Assembly (NCBI GenBank): GCA_947170465.1 | Contig: CAMVTS010000013.1 | Location: 1 to 49,046, forward strand | Source: an uncultured Clostridia bacterium | Lineage (GTDB): Bacteria; Bacillota; Clostridia; Oscillospirales; Acutalibacteraceae | Length of the DNA: 49,046 nt | Reading direction: 5' to 3' | Part shown: positions 42,508 through 49,046 of the stretch, piece by piece | Layout of the letters: every line of letters begins with the position of its first letter | Position numbering within the stretch: position 1 is the first letter of the stretch | Notes under the pieces: model-generated | The model's input: only the letters and a program-made list of their open reading frames with translations | Database searches by the model: none | Told to the model about the DNA's origin: nothing | Program-made: the position numbers and the translations under genes

Positions 42508-44427
42508 TTATTTCTTTTCTATAACCCGATATATCCATGCATTTTCCGTTTCGTAAACCTCTTTCAATTCAATGTCATAATTCGTTCGGTAATGTGTATT
42601 ATAATAATCCTCAAGCTGCTGAATATATACGCTGTCCTCTTTGGATATAACAAACTTGTATCTGTCACTGTTTATCATATCTTGATGTAGATGTCGGATT
42701 CCGTTTTCTTGCAGCTGACTTTCAAAAAGATGTGAGCTAATTGGCCAACTGCTGTAATGCACGGAATTATCAGGATAATCGGGAATAACTAACGGATTGT
42801 ATTTGGTATGATCCAGCAATTCACATCCATACCAATCAAAAAAGTAAACTGAGTTTTTATTCGAGTTGATGTATTTCACTAGCTCCGAATCGTAACGCGA
42901 GTCCTTGGTATTAAAGAAAAACACACCGATTTGAGTTTGTACCACCAACACCAAACAAATTGGCAAAACACACCACGCGACACCTCCTGCCCATTTTGGT
43001 ATCTTGCGATATTTGCTGACAATACTGATTCGGATGTCCCTTGTATCAAAAAGCATCAATAAAAAGAATATTCCCGGAATCAAAAAGGTTATGGCAACCC
43101 GAAAACCGAGTCGCATATGCGCCATATAATTGTACAGCAATAAAATTGAGATATTGAAGACCACTGAAAATGCGAACTGATATCGATTTCCAATCAGTAC
43201 AATAATCATCGACAAAACGAAGAAAACAAGCAACAAGACATTCTTCAGCAATACTCCCGGTCCCAGTAACATGAGAAATATCCCCCACATTACAGAAAAC
43301 AAAACCAGAAAAAGGATTTTTATTCTATTTCGGAATCTATATAGTAAATACAGAGTACCCAAAGCTGCTAATCCTGCAACACCAAGCAACGGATACACCC
43401 AAACATCATTGCCTAGAAAGCCACCTACTTTATTTTTCAAAGCTCGAAAATAAGCTAGATATATATTTTGAATACCGGAATCATGTTCTTGTGCATACTT
43501 GTAAATTGATTCCAGACGCTCTACTGTAAAAAAGTCTTTATCTAACTTAAAGCACGTCAACAAATCAAAATCGCCCTTAGAGTATATGCCAACGCTTTCA
43601 TAAAAACTCTTATTGACTTCGTATTCCGCGATTGGATAATCCTCTGTTAGAGAACGTATATTATTATACTCTACATATCCGCTATACGCCTCATCGGTAC
43701 ATTTGATTTTTTCGGAGACAACATCGCACGCAAAGCATCCTACGAGCATAAGAAGCGCCGCTAAAAGAACAGAAAGAGATTTTTTTAGTCCTGAAAAGAA
43801 CTTAGATTTAAACGTCTGCGCTTTGTTATCAAATACATTTCTAATTAGAACACAAAAAGCAAATAAACAGCCGAATACCAAACAAACTTCTGCCGCATTA
43901 ACTCTCAATTGCGTACTCAAAATAACCCCACAAATGCCAAAGAAAATTTGCAGTATCTTAACTCCTTTTCGCTTTTCATATAGACACATAAAAAAAATCA
44001 GTGAAGCAGACGCCAGACAAATCATAGTGGCAGTATGCGTCCACTGAAAAGAAATCACCACAACATTCATCCACAGAGCATCAAAAACAAGCGAAAGCAA
44101 AGCTCCGAGCTTCAGCGAAAAGTGTTTTAAAAAAATGTAGTTTAATACAGTAAAAGACATTAACCCACTTAGGATTAAAAAAACCGAAAAAACATTTACA
44201 AACGGAATTATATTCTGCAGAGCAACCAACGCTTTAGAGAGGAATACTCCCAGAAACAAAATAACGTCATCTCCTCCGGAAAGGAGCATAGAAAAAGCAT
44301 ACTCTTCATATGAACCGTTGACAAACCGGAAAGAGTTAAGCAATAAAAATAATAAAAAAACGAATAATGTAATTCCGCTGGAGGTAAGCAAAACATGCTT
44401 TCGGAAAAAATGAACTGCCTTGCTCAA
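42508..44427 (-). CDS. Large polytopic membrane protein, possible GT-C type transferase, 639 aa
   Basis: About twelve hydrophobic segments run from residue 13 to about 515, followed by an outer C-terminal domain of about 120 residues (from NTKDSRYDSELVKYINSNKN). An early loop reads RFVNGSYEEYAFSMLLSGGD, with acidic residues where GT-C transferases hold their metal- or lipid-phosphate-binding site. I do not recognise a named family; GT-C glycosyltransferase, Wzy-like polymerase or glucosyltransferase-II-like protein are all possible. No Wzx or clear Wzy is otherwise seen in this window. The start appears to be TTG at 44427, with GGAAGTG 7 bases before it. It follows the fucosyltransferase-like gene by 39 bases. 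Confidence 0.7.
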   Translation of the reverse strand: MSKAVHFFRKHVLLTSSGITLFVFLLFLLLNSFRFVNGSYEEYAFSMLLSGGDDVILFLGVFLSKALVALQNIIPFVNVFSVFLILSGLMSFTVLNYIFLKHFSLKLGALLSLVFDALWMNVVVISFQWTHTATMICLASASLIFFMCLYEKRKGVKILQIFFGICGVILSTQLRVNAAEVCLVFGCLFAFCVLIRNVFDNKAQTFKSKFFSGLKKSLSVLLAALLMLVGCFACDVVSEKIKCTDEAYSGYVEYNNIRSLTEDYPIAEYEVNKSFYESVGIYSKGDFDLLTCFKLDKDFFTVERLESIYKYAQEHDSGIQNIYLAYFRALKNKVGGFLGNDVWVYPLLGVAGLAALGTLYLLYRFRNRIKILFLVLFSVMWGIFLMLLGPGVLLKNVLLLVFFVLSMIIVLIGNRYQFAFSVVFNISILLLYNYMAHMRLGFRVAITFLIPGIFFLLMLFDTRDIRISIVSKYRKIPKWAGGVAWCVLPICLVLVVQTQIGVFFFNTKDSRYDSELVKYINSNKNSVYFFDWYGCELLDHTKYNPLVIPDYPDNSVHYSSWPISSHLFESQLQENGIRHLHQDMINSDRYKFVISKEDSVYIQQLEDYYNTHYRTNYDIELKEVYETENAWIYRVIEKK

Positions 44428-44466
44428 TTCAAATCACTTCCAATCATCATTTTAACGATTGCGTTT

Positions 44467-45528
44467 TTAATAAACACCTTTATCAAAAACATAGGCATAT
44501 TGATATCGGTTACCGTTTCTGTAAATAGCCATTTCACTACCGCCGTTCAAACCGGTCACCAAAAAGTCACATTTACTTACCAAATTGATAGAAGACATAT
44601 ACTCAAGCATTTTTAGATAATCATCATTTTCACGATTGAAATGAACCTCTGATACTCTTTCCAATTGTTCTTCATCAAAAACTTCATTATAATAACGCCT
44701 CTTGTTTTCAATAACCCGCGATGGAAACTCTTTTTTGAACGCCTCCGCAATCATGTAATCCTCCGTCGCCAAATAAATATATTCTGCGCCAAACAGTTCC
44801 ATTACTTCGTAAATTTTTGCAAAAACTTCTTCTAACGAAGGCTGAATCGGATGTCCGATGGGTCGCGTTTTTACATAATCTGTACTTCTCAACACACAAG
44901 CCACTACGCTCTTATGATTGATAAGTTCGTTATACTCCTTGTCAAAATATTGCTTTACATCCTGGCTGTACACCACATAATGTTCCAATATCTCATGCCA
45001 AAAAGCAACCTTTTTTTGATCAAAAATATCGGAAAAATTCGGTCTTATCGGAGAAGTGATAATAGGACATGTACAATTGCATAATGTATACCCTTCTATC
45101 GAATCAAGAGGTTGTTTATAATACATGTCCCATAGCGATAATGAATTGGTGTAATATTTCGGATTATTCGGATTTATTAAAATTACAGGAATATACCCTA
45201 GCTCAACGCACCAGATAATTAGCGGCAACATATCTTTGATAAAACAAAAATTTGCCAACTGATAATCCCAAATCCCTTTAGAAATGGTCATATGTTTTTT
45301 ATTTACCCTTACTTTTTTTTCAACTGTCTCAGCTTTATGCACTAACAATGAGCTACTAAAAAAACGCGTTTTATAAACTCTGTCAGCAATCTCAGACATT
45401 ATTGTTTTACTCAATGAAGGGTAAAGCTTCAAGAATGCTCTATACGGAATTGCATGTAAAATAACATTAACCAACTTACCTATACCCATAAACACCATCT
45501 CAGATAAAAAAGTTTTCGCACTTTCCAA
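44467..45528 (-). CDS. Possible fucosyltransferase-like glycosyltransferase, 353 aa
   Basis: Not firmly recognised. The C-terminal half has a pattern like NodZ/FUT8 or other GT-B fucosyltransferases. KSVVACVLRSTDYVKTRP stands where the H-x-R-R-x-D motif usually is. GAEYIYLATEDYMIAEAF resembles the VFLATDD segment, and CDFLVTGLNGGSEMAIYRNG resembles the final substrate-binding element. It is soluble, with one weakly hydrophobic N-terminal stretch. It may add a deoxy-sugar to the repeat unit. The start is uncertain: TTG at 45528 opens the frame, but the ATGs at 45498 and 45489 are alternatives, none with a strong ribosome binding site. Confidence 0.6.
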   Translation of the reverse strand: MESAKTFLSEMVFMGIGKLVNVILHAIPYRAFLKLYPSLSKTIMSEIADRVYKTRFFSSSLLVHKAETVEKKVRVNKKHMTISKGIWDYQLANFCFIKDMLPLIIWCVELGYIPVILINPNNPKYYTNSLSLWDMYYKQPLDSIEGYTLCNCTCPIITSPIRPNFSDIFDQKKVAFWHEILEHYVVYSQDVKQYFDKEYNELINHKSVVACVLRSTDYVKTRPIGHPIQPSLEEVFAKIYEVMELFGAEYIYLATEDYMIAEAFKKEFPSRVIENKRRYYNEVFDEEQLERVSEVHFNRENDDYLKMLEYMSSINLVSKCDFLVTGLNGGSEMAIYRNGNRYQYAYVFDKGVY

Positions 45529-45653
45529 TTTTTACATAAAGAGATTATCTGATCATTGACCGCCTTAACTATTTCTTAAAACATCAAAGAAATACTATCT
45601 ACTTACAATTGCACACCGAATATACCGCGTTATTTTGGAGGATGATACGCAAA

Positions 45654-46766
45654 TCATCGGACACATTCTTTTAGTATTATATCACAAATATGATTTACTG
45701 TTTCTAAAGGCAAGTCCGCATACATAGGGAGACAAAGAATACTCTCAGAAACAGTTTTAGCAATGGGTGTACAATTGGATGCAGATAAAAACCTTTTCTT
45801 ATAACACATCATTTCATTTGTCAAGGGATAGAAATACTTTCTTGCATAGATATTCTCTTCTGCCAATCTATCAAAAACGCGATTACGGTCAAATCTATTC
45901 TTCTTAAACAGCACAGGAAAATATGCGTAATTACTTTTAACATTATCAGGAGCGAAACAAGTCTTGATTCCTTCAATATGAGCCAAACGTCGCTGATATT
46001 CTTCCGCAACCTTTTTTCGTTTAAGAATTTCGTGTTCCAGATATCGAAGGTTGCAAATGCCCATTGCCGCTTCAAACTCATTCATTTTTCCATTTCCGCC
46101 TTCATAATACACATGTTCCGCGTTTTTTATACCAAAATTTTTTATTCCCTTTAACATGGAAGTTAAAGCATCGTTGCAGTAGCAAACAGCCCCTCCTTCA
46201 ATGGTGTTAAAAACCTTTGTAGCATGGAAACTAAACATTGACGCATCGCCAAAATTCGCAATACTATTACCTTTATACTTAACGCCAAACGCATGCGCTG
46301 CATCATATATTACTTTTAGGGAATACTTATCTGCAATGCATTGAATTGCTTCAATGTTGCATACATTTCCATAAACATGGATCGGCAACACAGCACATGT
46401 TTTCTTGGTAATCAACTTCTCCAATTTAGTATCATCAAGCGTATAATCATCATATTTTATATCACAAAAAACAGGTATCAGTCCCCTTCTTACTATTGCG
46501 TGCGTAGTGGAGGCAAAAGTAAAAGGAGTTGTAATGACTTCTTGTCCGCGTTCAAAATTCATTGCTTCAAGAATGGCTTCCAAGGCTAAATGTCCATTTG
46601 CATATAACTCGACATTACGGGTATGTAAATAATCCTTTAATTGTTTTTCAAACAATTGATGTTTTTTACCATTATTGGTGAGCCACCTGCTTTTCCATAA
46701 CTCTTTTATTTCTTCACAATACTCCTCAAACGGCGGAAGCGAAGAACGTGTAACCATAACAGCCAT
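45654..46766 (-). CDS. DegT family sugar aminotransferase, VioA-like, 370 aa
   Basis: A PLP-dependent nucleotide-sugar aminotransferase. The opening SSLPPFEEYCEEIKELWKSR followed by WLTNNG resembles VioA, which makes dTDP-4-amino-4,6-dideoxyglucose. The PLP lysine is K184 in SFHATKVFNTIEGGA, and D155 is in VIYDAAHAFG. The start at 46766 has GGAG 7 bases upstream; the frame also opens at a TTG six codons earlier. It is followed on the operon by the fucosyltransferase-like gene and preceded by an acetyltransferase gene, so an N-acetylated amino sugar (such as Qui4NAc or Fuc4NAc) is likely. The dTDP-sugar genes needed (rmlA, rmlB) are not in the window. Confidence 0.85.
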   Translation of the reverse strand: MAVMVTRSSLPPFEEYCEEIKELWKSRWLTNNGKKHQLFEKQLKDYLHTRNVELYANGHLALEAILEAMNFERGQEVITTPFTFASTTHAIVRRGLIPVFCDIKYDDYTLDDTKLEKLITKKTCAVLPIHVYGNVCNIEAIQCIADKYSLKVIYDAAHAFGVKYKGNSIANFGDASMFSFHATKVFNTIEGGAVCYCNDALTSMLKGIKNFGIKNAEHVYYEGGNGKMNEFEAAMGICNLRYLEHEILKRKKVAEEYQRRLAHIEGIKTCFAPDNVKSNYAYFPVLFKKNRFDRNRVFDRLAEENIYARKYFYPLTNEMMCYKKRFLSASNCTPIAKTVSESILCLPMYADLPLETVNHICDIILKECVR

Positions 46767-46780
46767 TTCATCGTCTCCTA

Positions 46781-47344
46781 TCAAATGTGTGTCTTTTCAA
46801 AATCATTAGCTAATTTCAGAAGCTTATTACTTCTTTGCTTCAGTAGAATCGCCGGGATTCCGGCATAAATAGACCACGCTTTTGTTCTGCACTTTATCAG
46901 ACTCATTGCCCCAACTGCTGTTCCTTCGCTAAGAACAGATCCAGGCAAAACTACTGAGCCACAACCAATGATGACATGTTTATCAATCATAACTTCCTTT
47001 TTTTCAACAAACTTATATTCTTCCGGAATCAGTGGGTTCGTCATACTGTTTCCGGAATAATCATCAGAAACCGCATATATACATACGCGTGATGATATGT
47101 TCGAATAATCATGTACATAGATTCCCTTTTCTCCGCCATATAACGCTGAATATGCAGCAATGTGAATATAACAGCCAACTTCAATTTTTCCGCTTAGTAT
47201 ACAAAAATCGTCAATGCGAACATGGTCACCTATTGAGATATGCTTCGAACCATATATAGAAGCTTTCCTGCTAACGCAAACATCGTTGCCAAGCTTTTTG
47301 AAACCCATGGTTTCTAATTCAGCCTTTGTATAAAAACTGTTCAT
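46781..47344 (-). CDS. Hexapeptide-repeat acetyltransferase, 187 aa
   Basis: A left-handed beta-helix acyltransferase of the LacA/WbbJ type. Imperfect hexapeptide repeats run from about residue 22 to 160: VCVSRKASIYGSKHISIGDH, then IHIAAYSALYGG, and later DKHVIIGCGSVVLPGSVLSE. A further repeat-like stretch reads GTAVGAMSLIKCRTKAWSIY, followed by AGIPAILLK. A likely role is N-acetylation of the amino sugar made by the adjacent VioA-like aminotransferase. It could instead serve as the missing N-acetyltransferase of the legionaminic acid pathway, five genes away. GGGGG precedes the ATG by 6 bases, so it is well translated. Confidence 0.85.
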   Translation of the reverse strand: MNSFYTKAELETMGFKKLGNDVCVSRKASIYGSKHISIGDHVRIDDFCILSGKIEVGCYIHIAAYSALYGGEKGIYVHDYSNISSRVCIYAVSDDYSGNSMTNPLIPEEYKFVEKKEVMIDKHVIIGCGSVVLPGSVLSEGTAVGAMSLIKCRTKAWSIYAGIPAILLKQRSNKLLKLANDFEKTHI

Positions 47345-47419
47345 TATAATCCCCCAATAAATTTAAAACACTCTATAATGATGCAATATCTGCGAAAACA
47401 GATTTAAAAAATACAGTTG

Positions 47420-48442
47420 TCATTTTTGATTCAAACTTGTGTTATCTCTTTTTGCGAATACCAAATACAGGCAATCAGAAAAAAAAGTATTGCGATTACC
47501 TCGATACTTTTGATAGCATGAACCTTTATATAATTCTTTTAGTTTGCATAATCTGGAAAAAACTTTTCGATAACGAAGATTGTTTATTTCCATTTCAAAA
47601 TCAGCATGTGACCGAAGATTCTCAGTCGTATCTCTATCAAGGTTTGTCGCAAACAACTCAACAACCCGGAAATAGGCGTTATATTGACTCTCCGGCCATG
47701 AAAAATACTGATCAAAACTTAATTTACACAAAAGTCTTTTGTTAGATATTTTTTTCAAAAAACCGGTTTGATTCTTTTCGTTTATTTTTTCTGACTGCGA
47801 AAAAGAATTGCCATGTCTTCTAAAATACACAAGCTTCTCGTTGACAGAGACAAAATTACCTGTAACTGCTATACATAACGATATCCATTCATCAAGAACA
47901 AAATATGAGGGACAAATTGTATCCTTAAATTTCTTTTTGTATGCAATAGTATGTCCGTGTGGAAAGAGACGCTGATTAATAACATCTGATAAAAACTGCT
48001 CTTTTGAACGGTTCATAAATTCATCTGTATATGTCTCGTGCAATATCTTTCCATTCTCATCAGTAACATATCCATTGCAATAAATATAATCTGCCTGTGG
48101 ATTTTGCTCAAACTTTCTCAAAAATGATTCTATATAGTGATGACTCCAAACATTATCCTGATCACATACAAATACAATATCCCCAGAACACAGGGCGTTA
48201 CACTTTTCGTAATTCTCTAATATTCCTAAACGATTCTTATTTTTTTTCAAAACATACCGAATACCCGAATCTGTCAATATTTCCTTGACAACCTCAATAG
48301 TTCGGTCTGTGGAATCATCATCACAAATAACAATTTCATTCGGAAGGATGGTTTGATTCAAAATACTATCTAATTGTTCACCGATATATTTTTCACCATT
48401 AAAAGTCCCAATAATCACCGATGTTTTATATGACGTCTCCAT
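47420..48442 (-). CDS. Family 2 glycosyltransferase, 340 aa
   Basis: A GT2 (GT-A fold) inverting glycosyltransferase resembling rhamnosyltransferases of capsule loci. The N-terminus SVIIGTFNGEKYIGEQLDSI is characteristic. ICDDDSTD (41-43) contacts the nucleotide and CDQDNVW (D94-Q-D96) is the metal-binding DXD motif. FVLDEWISLCIAVTG supplies the likely base region (D-E-W). There is no membrane segment. GGAGAG lies 9 bases before the ATG, and the gene starts 5 bases after the stop of araD. The donor sugar is unknown. Confidence 0.88.
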   Translation of the reverse strand: METSYKTSVIIGTFNGEKYIGEQLDSILNQTILPNEIVICDDDSTDRTIEVVKEILTDSGIRYVLKKNKNRLGILENYEKCNALCSGDIVFVCDQDNVWSHHYIESFLRKFEQNPQADYIYCNGYVTDENGKILHETYTDEFMNRSKEQFLSDVINQRLFPHGHTIAYKKKFKDTICPSYFVLDEWISLCIAVTGNFVSVNEKLVYFRRHGNSFSQSEKINEKNQTGFLKKISNKRLLCKLSFDQYFSWPESQYNAYFRVVELFATNLDRDTTENLRSHADFEMEINNLRYRKVFSRLCKLKELYKGSCYQKYRGNRNTFFSDCLYLVFAKRDNTSLNQK

Positions 48443-48447
48443 GCAAA

Positions 48448-49046
48448 CTACTCTCCGTTCAGCATTACGCCCTGCCCATAATAAGCTCCTGCTCCGTGCT
48501 TTCTGAAATAGTGCTTATCAAGCACATAATGTTTCAATTCGCTTTTGGGATTCAACTGCATTGTTTTCATCGCCATTTCCGCAACGGTTTCAAGTACAAC
48601 CGCATGATAAACCGACTCAGCCGCGTTTTTTCCCCATGTAAAGGGACCATGGTTTTTGACTAAAATTGCCGGGATTGCCATGATATCGGTATCCATTTGA
48701 TTTAAGGTTTCTACAATAACCTTGCCGGTATTGGCTTCATATGCCTCTTTTACCTCTTGCTCAGTCAGTTCTCGCGTACATGGGATATCGCCGTAGAAAT
48801 AATCAGCGTGCGTCGTACCGAGTGCCGGAACGGGAAGTCCTGCCTGCGCAAACGCGACAGCATTGACAGAGTGGGTATGCGTAATACCGCCGATTTTTGG
48901 AAAGGCTCTGTAAAGCTCCAAGTGCGTTGCGGTATCGGAGGAGGGCTTCCATTTTCCCTCAACAACTTCACCGGTCTGCACATTGACAACTACCATATCC
49001 TCAGCCGTCATTTGTTCATAGGCAATGCCGGAAGGCTTAATCACCA
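48448..49046 (-). CDS. araD: L-ribulose-5-phosphate 4-epimerase AraD, 5' end outside the window
   Basis: A class II aldolase-fold epimerase that interconverts L-ribulose-5-phosphate and D-xylulose-5-phosphate. The window shows its last 199 residues or so. The zinc-binding histidines are visible in [10 protein letters not shown] and further in [10 protein letters not shown], and [16 protein letters not shown] is the AraD hallmark. The C-terminus [18 protein letters not shown] matches E. coli AraD closely. About 40 N-terminal residues are missing. It lies 5 bases upstream of a GT2 gene, so it may belong to the same transcript. It may instead be the end of an unrelated pentose operon. Confidence 0.9.
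   Translation of the reverse strand, partial: VIKPSGIAYEQMTAEDMVVVNVQTGEVVEGKWKPSSDTATHLELYRAFPKIGGITHTHSVNAVAFAQAGLPVPALGTTHADYFYGDIPCTRELTEQEVKEAYEANTGKVIVETLNQMDTDIMAIPAILVKNHGPFTWGKNAAESVYHAVVLETVAEMAMKTMQLNPKSELKHYVLDKHYFRKHGAGAYYGQGVMLNGE

Noticed and set aside
1..49046. CRISPR arrays, rRNA genes and riboswitches
   Set aside because: No regularly spaced repeat array, rRNA-like sequence or known riboswitch core was seen anywhere in the window.

Overview
The window looks like chromosome from a gut-type Clostridia species, most likely Oscillospiraceae (Ruminococcus-like). The evidence is Gram-positive ribosome binding sites, a secreted protein ending in a type I dockerin, VanZ, a Firmicutes-style capsule locus, and IS256/IS21/IS66/ISL3-type mobile element remnants. 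No taxonomic marker gene is present, so this is an inference. Nearly every gene from 3 kb onward lies on the minus strand.

Layout from left to right. (1) 0-3.1 kb: the start of an IS256-like transposase, a tRNA-Leu(UAG) with its terminator, a cassette with a membrane-protein gene between two degenerate tRNA-Leu-like fragments, a dockerin protein, and a small palindromic MITE-like element. (2) 3.1-10.6 kb: an unknown 210-aa protein, a complete wbjB-wbjD-wbjC operon for UDP-N-acetyl-L-fucosamine with its own promoter and terminator, a separate DegT-type sugar aminotransferase unit, a VanZ-like protein and an NTP_transf_5 protein. (3) 10.6-17.5 kb: a complete type I Wadjet (JetABCD) anti-plasmid system, followed by a 64-aa ORF whose ribosome binding site lies in the loop of an inverted repeat. 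(4) 17.7-21.6 kb: a graveyard of IS66, IS21, ISL3, IS5 and IS481 fragments that has eaten into the end of an acyltransferase gene. (5) 20.2-49 kb: a long AT-rich surface-polysaccharide cluster.

The polysaccharide cluster holds a CMP-legionaminic-acid-type pathway (ptmE-like GDP-sugar pyrophosphorylase, legB, legC, legG, legI, legF). An ATP-grasp gene sits between legG and legF, and no dedicated legH N-acetyltransferase is seen among them. A GT52 sialyltransferase-like enzyme follows directly. Further genes are a VioA-like aminotransferase with a hexapeptide acetyltransferase, a GT2, a DXD glycosyltransferase, a fucosyltransferase-like protein and a large polytopic membrane protein. There are also six acyltransferase-3 membrane proteins, two of them frameshifted, and two MBOAT/SGNH pairs. 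Together these suggest an acidic, nonulosonic-acid-containing surface polymer that is heavily and perhaps variably O-acylated. The right edge cuts an araD gene.

The most interesting points are the ATP-grasp enzyme inside the legionaminic-acid operon, the density of acylation genes with single-base frameshifts, the small ORF behind the Wadjet operon, and the tRNA-fragment-flanked cassette. All functions are read from sequence motifs without database searches.
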